In this document: positions 49,127 to 59,791 of the stretch, in pieces
How positions within the stretch are numbered: position 1 is the first letter of the stretch
How the letters are laid out: each line of letters starts with the position of its first letter
Source of the DNA: Phialophora verrucosa
Lineage: Eukaryota; Ascomycota; Eurotiomycetes; Chaetothyriales; Herpotrichiellaceae
Direction of reading: 5' to 3'
Assembly: GCA_002099365.1 (NCBI GenBank)
Contig: MSED01000014.1
Span: 1,426,001-1,490,000, forward strand
DNA length: 64,000 bases
Notes under the pieces: generated by a model
Seen by the model: the letters and a program-made list of their open reading frames with translations, nothing else
What the model was told of the DNA's origin: nothing
Database searches by the model: none
Position numbers and translations under genes: made by a program

Positions 49127-51190
49127 TTATGGCTCGTAGATCACATCAGTTCCTACGCAACGATTGCAAACAAAGAGGTTGGTTGGATCCTTGGCCCGCT
49201 TGATCTGGAGCAAACGGTCATAATTCAACCCCCAGAAGACCTTTTGCCATGCAGGTTCATACCTGCCGGCCTCGTAATCAGTCGAACAGTCACACACGAG
49301 ATGCTCACAAACCAGGAACGGGAAAAGGCCGACACTTACGGATTTGCTTCATTCATGTAAGTTCCTCCGTCTGAGCCAGCAATCTTGGCCCATCGGTTGC
49401 TCATCTCAACCAGTTGGAGCTTCTTCCTGTGCTTCTCAGTACCAGGGGCATTGTCGTCCCAGTTGGTGCCGAAGCTCATGACAGCTCGACTATCTCGCCA
49501 CGACGGGTGAACAGATGTATCGTTTCGAGTCGCCGAATTGACCTTGCCGACTGCATACAGTGTTAGAATGTGTCAAGGCGAGAGATCGTCTCGGGAGAAC
49601 CTACTAAAGTTGAAGCTAGGATAATTTTCCCGATCATATCCCAGCATCATGTCAATGATCTGGTCTGCTTTGTTCAGTGCCATATCTGTCGTAAGCAGCC
49701 GAGACGAGTCCATGACGTTCTGTGCAATGTTCGGGTCCTGTAAGAAGGCATCGCAGACATCTATCCAACTGGGAAACGTAAAGTTCACCATGAAAAAACT
49801 CGTGCCATCAAGCTTAGCTAGCTCTCGAAACGCGGCGGTACCTTTGAGAAGCTCTTCTTCAGTACCATTGGGACGGACGAAGAAGGCGGATATCCCGTTG
49901 GATAAGTATCCGTACCCAGTATAGCCAAGGTCTGTCACGTTCACCAAGGCGCCAAGAGATCCTTCCAGGACAGGACGGAGGGACGAATTGGCTGTAGCAT
50001 TGAGTTGAAGGGCGGCAACTTGGATGTGGTTGGGTTCTGGATGAGTTCGATAAGTCACCGATGTGATTACCTGTTGCAGGTCAGTCCTAGCCTCGAACAT
50101 ACGATCTTGGTGAGCACGCACACCCCAGGCGCTTCCGCCACCGCCCCGTAAGGCCCAGAAATAGTCAGGGTCTGTGTACTGATTGATCGTGACGTGTTCG
50201 CCTTGGGCGTTGACCAGAGTCACCTCCAGAACATCTATCGACACGCAGTCAGCGTTCAAGCGTACCATGCTTTTACAGGATGCTGCTGACTGTCGACTCC
50301 CAAGCCGTATATGTGTGCCCAAGCAGAGTGGCCACCTCCGGTGAGCCAACCACCGGCAGCACCAACCGTTCTAGCTTGACCGCCAACGACAATGACATGC
50401 CGTTCGGAGGCAGCTCGATACACATCTATCCTCGTTAGCGATAACACATATGAGCGTTGTTCCGCGATCGAGGTTTCTGACCGAGCCACTGCTCTCCAGC
50501 TTGTAATGTGACCGCAGGGATCCCATTAGTTCCTTGGGGAGCACCTTCCACAACAAAGTTGTCTGTCCACTGTCTTCCTTTTAGGTTATGAGTCCAAATG
50601 GAAAAAGCACCCTGGCCACTGGAGCGGCCGAGGCTGTAGAATCGTTAGCAGGAAAATCTCTTGATGTTGTAAAACATGACATACTGATCGTGACCGGTGT
50701 TCTTCACAACAAGATACAAATCCTTGTCGCTGGCGAATTTCACAGCAGCCTGGATATCTGCCACGGAAGCTGCCGCTACGGAATAGTGTGGGACTAGAGT
50801 CGGTGTCAGCTCTCCGGGCTCGATGTGAGCCGTTCCCAACTGACCAAGACCAGGTTGGCAGGGTGCGCTCCTGGACGAGTTGATGAAGCACTGCTGATTT
50901 CCCAGCTCCCACACGATAGCCGTGTATGCGCCGGTCTGATTCGTCCTCCAGAAGCTGTTGTCCCATTCCTCTTTTGCGGTTTCGCAATGCTCGGAGTTGA
51001 AGGTTGACCCGTGGCAAGCTGCTGCTGATGGGAATGTCTGTACGAGACGGCCTGAGATGCTATTGTTGAAACTCTGCCAGGCCTGTTCGTTAGGCCAACA
51101 ACTATCACCAAACTTGCATCTCTTGCGCGGTGGCTTGGGGGAAGCACAGCATAGAGCTGCCAGCAGAAAGAGAACGATGTATTTATACAT
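49127..51190 (-). CDS. Secreted BBE-like FAD-linked oxidase
   Basis: This is a berberine-bridge-enzyme-like flavoprotein of the vanillyl-alcohol-oxidase superfamily, probably oxidising an alcohol, sugar or secondary metabolite outside the cell. Seven exons fit in phase: 51190-50685, 50633-50482, 50425-50291, 50234-50122, 50070-49605, 49550-49340 and 49262-49127. The introns are 51 to 77 bp, and the protein is 572 residues. It has an N-terminal signal peptide (MYKYIVLFLLAALCCAS) and several N-glycosylation sites. The FAD loop has VVKNTGHDHLGRSSG, whose His is the expected covalent FAD ligand, followed by GGQARTVGAAGG and WLTGGGHSAW. The BBE C-terminal substrate-tail NPYEPAWQKVFWG is completed only after the last splice. 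It is not clustered with obvious biosynthetic genes. Confidence 0.9.
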
Positions 51191-51888
51191 GATAGTATAT
51201 CGAGCCGCAAGGTAGGGCGCCGATAGTCTCGTTTGAGAGAAGGAAACTGGTCTATTTGTATTCATCACGATGACCGCTCTTACCTGTGGAGATGGCTCAC
51301 AAGATTTCGGATCCAATACGACTGATCGGCAAGAAGATCTGTGATGCCGAGTCTCCCAGATGTTGTCGTTGCCAAATCTGGAAACCTTCGTACCCTACCG
51401 TATCCCCCGATCTAGCCCATGAGGAAAAGCAGAGTAATGCCAAGAAGTCGATCGTACCGACAACGTGGGAATACATAGCTGCCTGGAGTCAGCCTCGCGA
51501 CAGCCTCGCTCGCCAAGTACTGGATGACAACGCAAGCTCGGTAAATGCGAATACGAGAAGGCTTGGGTGTTTAAGGACTGGCACAGACCAAGATAGAAGG
51601 GGATCCACATGACGTTACTTCACGGTACGTACGCTCATCCACAACCCCATTGTGAGTCCAAGAGCGATTGGATACTCGTAGTGAGTGAAAAGGAAGAAGG
51701 AAAGGAAGCGGGTGTTCGTTCGGTGAGCCTTCGCCAAACCTTCCCTCGTCAGACTCGCCCTTGATTGACGTCTCCTCGTCGCCTCACCTTCCTCCCCTCC
51801 AACGCGTCGCAATATGACGACGCGTTCAACGCGCAAATGGCGAGAATAGCCTGCTGTCGACCTCACATTTCTGCGATCAAGCCCAACT
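51191..51888. other. Divergent intergenic region between the BBE oxidase and nse2
   Basis: About 700 bp contain both promoters. Overlapping short frames on both strands show no motif. Confidence 0.4.
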
Positions 51889-53439
51889 ATGGCTTCTACA
51901 TTCGAGCCACAACCTTTAGGTGCCCCCCTTAATGATGATGCCCTTAGAAATCTCGAGGACCTCGTCCCTCAACCACAACTGCGTACCGCTCTCGAACGTG
52001 ACCGCCACGTCCCTACCAAGCGATACCTTCAGTCCAGGGATTTGTTGAGGAAGGCTGCCGAGACCTTAGCCGACGTTACCGGCGATTTGAACCAAGGAGC
52101 TAACAAATCGAAGACGAGGTATCTGAGGGTGAAAGCGCGCCGAGAGAAGGAGAGAGCAGAAGCACACGCCGAAGAAGATGGTGAAGCAGCTGGAGCTGAG
52201 GCTGCGGCGGATGCCCGATATGAAGAATTCCAACAAAAGGCCGAGGATCTGACCAAGAAGATGGACATGAGTATCCGTGGCATCATTGATGATTTGAATT
52301 GGCTTGCCGAGTATCCCGACATACTAAAGGCCGTGATTGAGAAAGCCCAAAACTCGGCTGAGGGGCAGCGAAGGAATTTCGAAGGGAGAGATCAAAAGTC
52401 ATCAAGGCGAAAACGGAGACAACGATCGATTTCAGAGGACGGAGATGAGGATAAGGAAGTGGAAGACGGCGATGAGGAGGAGGAGGATCAAGAACCTGTC
52501 CGACGGCCTCACCGCGCGAATGAGCCATCTACCATCGACCCTTCCGAGACACCACATGTTCAACTCTCCACTGCTCTGGTAGATCAGGGCCGGCGATGGA
52601 CTTCGCAGAGCCTGACGGACCGCTACGCCCGCGACAACTACTACAAAGGTTGGAAAGGCTCCCTCTGGGACGGACAAAACCCTGGTGAGAATCCGCCACC
52701 TATGCCGCATGAAACACTGTGGTTCGCAGTCGAAGAAGGTCGTTCAGCCACAGCTTCCTTCTCATCCACACATCAGGGCCGCCAACGCGGCGCACACTCC
52801 GGGCCAGCCGACGATGCATCCTCCGCAGAACCCGGGGAGGAAGAAGAAGACGACCTCGAAATCTCGTCCGAGAACACGCGGATACGATGTCCGCTCACCC
52901 TCCTGCCCTACAAAGTACCAATGACGTCGCGGGACTGCAACCACAGCTATGAAAAGACCGCTATATTACAACTGCTTTCCAATCGCACTACACCACCCAA
53001 GAAAGTCAAATGCCCCGAGACAGGCTGTAACGCGGATATCAACGGCGAGGAAGACCTCTACGAGAATCAGCTGCTCAAACGACGTGTTGCACGAATCCTG
53101 GCGAGGGAAGCACAGAAGAATGCTCCGGCGACCAGTGATATTGACGAGGATGATGAGCATAGTGACGACAATGACGGAGCGGTCAAAGGAACGCAGCGAA
53201 AACCGCTAGGATTGGGATCAAGTCCCATGACCCCTGCCACCGGACGGAGAGACGCTAGGACAACCGTCAAGAATGAGAGAGCCTTGACCTCACGTGCTGG
53301 TGGGCGAGGTAGTGTCATACCGGATTCACAAATTGAGCGAGTTGGGGACATTCCGCAGCACGGGTTGCCGAGGAACCAGGTCCCCGCATCAAGGCCGCCT
53401 CGCAGCACGCATATTGTGGACCTAGAAGACGATGAATGA
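51889..53439 (+). CDS. nse2: SUMO E3 ligase Nse2/Mms21 of the Smc5/6 complex
   Basis: Nse2 attaches to Smc5 and sumoylates proteins during DNA repair and chromosome segregation. A single exon encodes 516 residues. The N-terminal half is helical and coiled (QKAEDLTKKMDMSIRG and neighbours), the part that binds Smc5. A 100-residue acidic, Arg-rich linker follows. The SP-RING (MIZ-type) domain runs from about 333 to 385. Its zinc ligands are visible as RCPLT, then DCNH, then KCPETGC. The C-terminal tail of about 130 residues is disordered and ends with HIVDLEDDE. That ending looks like a SUMO-interacting motif: a hydrophobic IVDL core followed by acids. The SP-RING and its position in the second half distinguish it from PIAS/Siz ligases, which carry SAP and PINIT domains. 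Confidence 0.9.
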   Translation: MASTFEPQPLGAPLNDDALRNLEDLVPQPQLRTALERDRHVPTKRYLQSRDLLRKAAETLADVTGDLNQGANKSKTRYLRVKARREKERAEAHAEEDGEAAGAEAAADARYEEFQQKAEDLTKKMDMSIRGIIDDLNWLAEYPDILKAVIEKAQNSAEGQRRNFEGRDQKSSRRKRRQRSISEDGDEDKEVEDGDEEEEDQEPVRRPHRANEPSTIDPSETPHVQLSTALVDQGRRWTSQSLTDRYARDNYYKGWKGSLWDGQNPGENPPPMPHETLWFAVEEGRSATASFSSTHQGRQRGAHSGPADDASSAEPGEEEEDDLEISSENTRIRCPLTLLPYKVPMTSRDCNHSYEKTAILQLLSNRTTPPKKVKCPETGCNADINGEEDLYENQLLKRRVARILAREAQKNAPATSDIDEDDEHSDDNDGAVKGTQRKPLGLGSSPMTPATGRRDARTTVKNERALTSRAGGRGSVIPDSQIERVGDIPQHGLPRNQVPASRPPRSTHIVDLEDDE

Positions 53440-54659
53440 AAGTTCCGCCTACAGATGATCACACTTGCAGTGAATTGACGAAAAGGGACGGTACAGCTTG
53501 AGAATAAAATAAGTTCAGGTGGCCGGTCGGCGAGGCATCACTGTCGTGGTTGCACAACCTTGCATATGAAGTGTACGAGAGTGGAAAACGTTTACATTGC
53601 AAATCCATCGTGGCCGACGCTCTAGGGGATACCCAAGATAGGCCAAGAAGATCTTGTACGCCCCAACAGCCTGCCCTACAATGCTAAGTCACACAGTCGG
53701 GCATTCAGCTTCTGGTTATCTTCCCTCGCAGTATTCTATCAGTGAGACTACGCGGTGACTTTGCCTCAAGTACTTGTCCACCCAAAGGAATGAAGCGACG
53801 CGAAGTCTAAAGGTACCGAATCCGAGCATCGAGTATGATGAGCACTTCCGCTGCCTTCCTAGGTTCATACCCACAAAGGTTTGAAAGGCATCCCCGGCAA
53901 TGAATCTGCCGAGCCTGGGGCGATAGTTGTCCACGCTGAGAGCGAGTGCGGACCACAGCACACCACCGTCAAAGCGAGTGGCGAAGAATCCACGTCGTCG
54001 ATACGGAGAGAACCACAGATGGCGGCCCTGTGGCTGATGGTTGACAATGGTAGCTGGTGCCGCTCAAAGACGCGTCGACGAACGAAACGTTGGGTTTTGG
54101 GGGCTGCCGACTATGTCCGCTGGACCTAGCTACTCTCTCACAGCTACGGCTGTTCGAACCAGTCCTCTACTCCATGGGGTATCTGGTCTTGTTTACCTTG
54201 GCTCATTTATCATCCAATTAAGTTGACCTTCGCTTCTCAGTACCAATACTCGAGTAAAACGCTGCGTTACGCGCTCATCGACGCTGTTCTAACTGATGGG
54301 GCTAGCCCTTAGGTCGGCGCCTGCTCTTACTCCCCTGCCAAGCATGGCGTCCCTGCTCGTCTTCTTTCTGTCTGGCCATTCTACTTCGTGGCGGCAGATA
54401 TTGCCCGCTGTCCCGTCTTCTGTTCGGATCCTACAGGTAGCTGACTTGTACTTGGGATGTAGCTGAAATGGGTGCCCGTAAGTCATGGCAGCGCTACGTG
54501 AGACTGTTTCTGTTTTGTTCTTTGTGGCCATGTGGGCTGACTTGAGGTAAGTCCACTTATTGAGATACTCTGCCTGCACTACCTTAAACAATAAAGAATC
54601 GGAGTAGGTCTCTTCTCTGAACCCACACATGATAGTCTCCAGCCCCAGCCACGGCCACC
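53440..54659. other. Intergenic, no supported gene
   Basis: About 1.2 kb contain only frames up to 127 codons, without motifs, on both strands. The right end must hold the promoter of the gene at 54660. Confidence 0.4.
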
Positions 54660-55442
54660 ATGTTCTCCTCACTTGTCCTCGGCTGTATGCTTCTTCCCTT
54701 CATCACCAACGGCGCTTCGTGTAATCTGCGGAAAGAGTCGATAGGCTCGTGTCTCTACCAGGTTGGCCTCGACCCGTGGGATGCTTCCCTCTGCCTTCTC
54801 CACACCTACGGCGCATCCAGCCTGATCGACTGCGTCGGTCTCTTCAATTACGCCGAATGCGTCGCCATGCCCAACGGCGTTGATCAAGAATGGGCTCTCG
54901 ACGACACCATCGATGGACAGGTGTGCATCACACCCCGCGCCATCTTGCTGCTCTCCGCAGGTTCCCTCGAGTGCCAGAACCAATGTGTGGCAGCCAAGCA
55001 GAAGCTTGGAAGCTGCCCGCTCCGGGACCGGACGCGTGAAGAGTTCCGCGAATGTTTGTGCGAAGTCGGCTTCACAGACGCGGACAGGGAATGTCTTGAC
55101 AGTTGTGTTGGCATAACGGACCCTTACCCTCTGGACTTTGGCGATGACAGCGATGGCGACTCTTGCGACTTCGTTCCCCCATCATCGGACAACGCCGGTG
55201 CGGAAAGTGCCAGCACCGAGATCTCGTTTGCAGGTACGGCGACAAGGACCATTACAGGAGGCCAGACCGGCCAGACCGCCGTGGCGTTGGCGACCGCAAG
55301 TGGTCCTGCCACAGTTGGGAGTACCGCTACTTCTGCTCCATCTGCTGGTCCAAGCGATACTTCTTCCGGACCCCGTTCACACACTGAACTCGGGTTACTT
55401 GTTGTGGCGCTGGCTGCACAGCTTCATCGACTCCTCCTTTGA
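54660..55442 (+). CDS. GPI-anchored Cys-rich surface protein
   Basis: This is a small secreted protein of unknown function, 260 residues in one exon. A signal peptide (MFSSLVLGCMLLPFITNGA) is followed by a domain of about 155 residues with 14 cysteines in two similar halves. These are C-x(10-12)-C patterns around SCLYQVGL and GSCPLRDR, each followed by further Cys residues such as CLCEVGF. The pairing suggests an internal duplication. A Ser/Thr/Gly-rich linker follows, then a hydrophobic C terminus (LGLLVVALAAQLHRLLL) after small residues, the pattern of a GPI-attachment signal. It resembles CFEM-type proteins in layout, but I cannot match the CFEM spacing. It lies next to, and convergent with, the HeLo-NACHT gene. 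The ATG is preceded by CCACC, a good context. Confidence 0.8.
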   Translation: MFSSLVLGCMLLPFITNGASCNLRKESIGSCLYQVGLDPWDASLCLLHTYGASSLIDCVGLFNYAECVAMPNGVDQEWALDDTIDGQVCITPRAILLLSAGSLECQNQCVAAKQKLGSCPLRDRTREEFRECLCEVGFTDADRECLDSCVGITDPYPLDFGDDSDGDSCDFVPPSSDNAGAESASTEISFAGTATRTITGGQTGQTAVALATASGPATVGSTATSAPSAGPSDTSSGPRSHTELGLLVVALAAQLHRLLL

Positions 55443-55624
55443 TAAATTGATATGTGTCTGTGCATTTTCAGGGTTTTCTATGTACTAAATACTGGCAAAT
55501 GAAATGTGTTGGACTGCCACCTTGTTGCTACCATATGAGAACAGACTAAGCCAGGGCGGGCCTATTCTATATCCCTCCCCTTGTATGACGATAGTGAAGC
55601 CATACATGCTGGATCACTTCCCGC

Positions 55625-58342
55625 CTACCCATCCTCTCTCACTAGCCTCGCTTCCCATGCCTCCAAAAGCGTGACAGTTCCATGCATCCGCTTGTAGCGT
55701 GCAATTTCTATTGCTGTGCAGCCCCTCTTGTGTCGCCGCTGTAACTCCTGCTTCGCGTCCACGGCTGGGTGACTCAGTAACGTCTCCACGACTGTGACAT
55801 GACCATAGGCCGCCGCGACGTGCAAAGGGTACGTACACGGCATTTTTGTTTCTACTCCGGGAGACGCCCCCATGTCGAGGAGAATGCGGACTACGTCAGC
55901 GTAGCCCATATAGCATGCTCGGTACAGAGGAGTAACGCGCCGCACACGGTGCTGTGCGTTAATCTGAGACAACACCGGATCGTTGTCTCGAAGGCTGGAG
56001 TCAGGTCCTGTCGTAGACGCCAAGATGCACAAGATTGTGTTGTGTCCGTTCTGGGCGGCGTTGAAGAGGATGTGGTCCATGAGCGATGGGTCGATGCTCA
56101 GGCAATCACATTCGGTTAGGTGTTGCTGGAAGAGTGTCGTGTTGCCTGTGCCAGCTAGAATCGAGAGAAGGCTGCTAGCTGACTCCGAAGTGAAGAAGGT
56201 GCGCGAGCCGCTGCTGCTGAGGTATTTTTGGTAATGTTCGATGATTCTCGCTGTCTTCGGAGATCTGCATGAGCTGACAAGGTCAGTGCATCGAGGGACA
56301 CGATTTTGAGGATTTCATTGCTCTGCTGCGCGTGCTGAGGCCAGAACGCAGTGGCGTACTGGCGGCATTGGAGCATCGGCATCTGCTCGAACGGGTCTTG
56401 CTCCAGAGTCTTCAGGCAGACTTGCAGTAGCACGAAATGCGACTGGCATTCCATGTTCGAGGAAAGGTCTTCGTTCAGAACGGCGATCCCTGGCTTTGCA
56501 CCATCGCCGCCGATGAGCCAGAGACGAACCGAGTCATGAATGAAGGTCAAATGCGGGTCGTCGCCAATCGACTCTTCCACCAGACCGCGACACACATGCA
56601 CCAGTCGATTTCGTACTGTCGCGGACGTGATTTGCTTGTCAAAATCTTGGATCGATTTGCTCTTGATGTATTGGTCGGTGAAGAGAGCATGGCGTAACTC
56701 GCTGAGCCGCAGAGGTCGCACTGCAAAAAGCATGCTCTGAAAGATGAATTCGGCTTCTTTTCTCTCGGCAGGTCTCATGCCAGCACCTAAAATGCTCGCG
56801 AACAAATCCTCAAGCTCATCCGGGATCTCGTCCATGATTTCCTGCTGCTCTTCGTCTGTGCTCTGATTGAGGCCTTTGTCGATCAGAATCAACGTCACTA
56901 AATGAACCCAGAGAAAGACGCCCCACGACCTTCTGACAAGTTGATTCGCGATCTGTTGCCGCTTTTCAGCATCCGCCACATTGTCCTTCAACTTGCTCTG
57001 CACGAATGCTATGATATCTTCCTCATTGTGCTTGGCAACATCAATTGCCGCTTCCACATCATGTAGCGAGTTCTGTTGCTCAAATCCGACCCTGAAGGAC
57101 AGCAAAAGTCGGATGGCGACATTAATGCCGCTTCGACTGCGATCCGTAAGGCTTCGGAGTAGCCCCCAGACAGCTCGGAAGTCCCTCCCACTTTCGTCCA
57201 AAGCATCTACGACAATCCAGATTTCGGTAATGGGTGGCGGGACTTTACTCAGCGCATCCAGCAAGCACTCAGTGTAAGTTGCCGCATCGAGGTCAGTGCC
57301 GGGTGGCTGCTGCTTCAGCTTCTGCTTTAGCTTCTCCAAGAAATCACCTGTCCAATCTGCACGTTTGGCTACCTTTGTGAGAATCTGGTGCAGAAGGCTC
57401 TGCACCAAGCCTGAATATGAATGCTTCAGCGTGCTTGTCTGCTGACTGCGTGCATCAAAGAAATGGCTCAGTGTAATGGCGCTTTGCCGTTGACGAGTTG
57501 ATTTCCTGATATGCTTTGTTGCAGCATGCATCAGAACAGACTTGCCACTACCCGCCTTGCCCTTGAGATACAGGCATGGCGAGGAACCTTGGGCGAGATT
57601 GAGCCATTTGCAATATGTCTCATTCGACCCCAACCATAGGCATGTACCCTCCAAACGGGCTTGTTTGACTCCGTGCTGTCGATTTTTATTGATGTGAAGC
57701 CGGTCGCAACAGTCTGCCAATGTGAGTCACTTCAACATACTGGATCAGCACTCACTCACCTTGGAGCAGGTCCCTTCTGGCAGCCACCAAATCTATTTCC
57801 GCCTTCGTCAGGCTCTCTAGGTCATCAACAAAGATTCTCAAATCATCCAGCTTGCTGCGTAGGTCGTCCTTGTCGCGAATTGTCCAAGTGAGTTTGCTTC
57901 TCGTCGGTGTTTTGAATCTAGGAGTAGCTCCTAGACGAGAGGAAATGCGGACAGAGAGGTGTTCAAACCCTCTGAGCTGACGGACCACGGCAGCAGGCGA
58001 AGTGCTCTGGGGCTGTTGTGCGTATCGCCCGCCGATCTCCAAGATTTCTTCAAACAGCCTCTGGACATGTCGCAGAGCATTCTCGACAGTGTTACCGCAA
58101 TTGGTCCTGTTGTATGCTCCACGTAGTGACTGGCTATCAATGCCAGGTTGCAAGACTTTGAGTTCGTTGATCCAGTTGACGAGACGTTCCTGAGTGAGCG
58201 TAAATTGCGCATACAGCATTCCATAGTCGACATGGATGTCGCGTGCGTTCTTGAGCAGATTGGCAAGCTTCGCGCATGACTCGATGAGCGAAGCCAGTGC
58301 AACGCCACCCACGACGAGGCCTGCTACCTCAAAGCCACTCAT
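55625..58342 (-). CDS. HeLo-NACHT-ankyrin STAND protein (fungal NLR), frame break near 56.3 kb
   Basis: This is a signal-transducing NTPase of the type used in heterokaryon incompatibility and programmed cell death. Exon 1 is 58342-57760. A 46 bp intron leads to exon 2, starting at 57713. Residues 1-190 match the HeLo domain: a hydrophobic N-terminal helix (LVVGGVALASLIESC) and DYGMLYAQFTLTQERL. NACHT follows, with Walker A GKAGSGKS near 245 and Walker B IWIVVDALDES near 360. The C-terminal half has degenerate ankyrin repeats (TPLYRACYMGYADVV, YPLHVAAAYGHVTVV). The NACHT frame stops at 56155, whereas the ankyrin frame is open upstream to about 56290. Either a frameshift or an in-phase 95 bp intron (56359-56265) joins them. 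The intron gives 858 residues but would delete a conserved YATAFWPQH segment. Confidence 0.82.
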
Positions 58343-59643
58343 GTTTGCCGATTCTGTAGGTCGTCGGTGGCATCAACGGATCATTGCCAGCGGCTGTGAA
58401 GTCCTTCTATCTCGAAAGATGACCGCTCCTCGCGCTTTGTACCCATAAGCCTCTGAATGTGATTCAACAAGTGAACCCAAGCGCGGCTGGGGCACTGCGG
58501 CGCGGATCGATGGGCCAGAGGGGTTTCTGCGTCAGAAGAACCAATCGATCACTCGTGGCTGTTGAAAACTCCTGCATCTGTGACAAGATCGCCGTCAAGG
58601 TGATTGTCAAGCCGACCGTGGACCAGTTGATAGCTGCAGTTTGTGGACGAGTACCGGCACAACCCCATCATGGCTAAGGCTGAAGCTCGCAGAAGCGCAA
58701 TGAAACCCCCTGATCCAACCTCAGCCCCGAGCACTTGGCTTCTTGGTCGGTTATTCGGGATGTCTCCCTCAAAGGTGCAGACTGGTTTCATGCGTGGCAT
58801 TAAAGATAACTTGCAGGCGTTCCTGAGCGCGCCCTTGCCGATTGGCGCCCAGGAAGGGGTTTGCCAAGGCAGGCCCCATTATACACACCTGAAGCTTGAA
58901 GCGCCAATGTTTATTATTAACCACAGCGCAAGTTCGAAACGGTTTACTACATCGCGTACTTATCTCTGTTAGCGTTCACGTCCCTATCCTTACAGTCATG
59001 GTATATTTCGCTATTCCACCCTGTCCCGAAGCGCTCGCCTCCTGAACTTTGCGACAAGATTGACATCTCTACCCGCTGGTCAGGGATTTATGGACATGTT
59101 GGAGATCCTGTAACTCGTGCCATCCGTCAATGAAACCGCTGTCTGGCTAGCAGGCAAGATCGCTGGTCACTGAAGACGGCAGATTGAGCCCCCTTGAGGG
59201 CCCAATGCGCGCGACATACGGCTCAGCACATAAGGTTATACTAAATCCGCAAAAATTAAAACCCTCAGAAAACTGAGGCAAAAACCTCAAATTTCTGCAG
59301 CATGTAATTCTGGTTCGACTCGAATAGGTGCACACAACCCCAGACCAAACGGCAAATAGCAGACCACGTGTCGTGATATTGAGAATCCTAAACTCCACCA
59401 CGGCACGATTGGATCGGCCGACACCGTGGTCAAGGACGCTGGGTTGCGAGAGGAATTACGGCGAGTATTGAAGATCTTCTGCGTCGACATGGAGGCCGCT
59501 GGCTGGCTTGATGGATTCATCCCCCTACCTGGTCATTCAAGGTATCTGTGACTACGCCGACTCGCACAGAAACAAGAAGTGACTCGCACAAGACCAAGAA
59601 GTGGCAACCAGCTGCCTCCACCGCCGCATATATACCTCCCCCA
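58343..59643. other. Intergenic, no supported gene
   Basis: This is the promoter side of the HeLo-NACHT gene. Frames up to 109 codons occur without motifs. A GGTTCGACTC string at 59311 resembles a tRNA B box, but no cloverleaf could be built around it. Confidence 0.4.
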
Positions 59644-59644
59644 C

Positions 59645-59702
59645 CCTCCTCCTCCTCCTCCTCCTCCTCCTCCTCCTCCTCCTCCTCGTCGTCGTCGTCG
59701 TC
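59645..59702. repeat. Compound trinucleotide microsatellite (CTC)n(GTC)n
   Basis: About fourteen CTC units (59645-59687) are followed directly by five GTC units (59688-59702). No coding frame is supported through it. It lies just downstream of the broken gene at 59792-60930. Confidence 0.95.
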
Positions 59703-59791
59703 ATCACTGTTTCCTTACAGCTGAGCCCATACGTCTCTCCCTCTGACTTTCCAGCTCTGTGACGAGAATACCAAGCGACCTCCCTGACTTC

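Noticed and set aside
59306..59325. GGTTCGACTC string like a tRNA B box
   Set aside because: No 5 bp T-stem, acceptor stem or A box could be paired around it.
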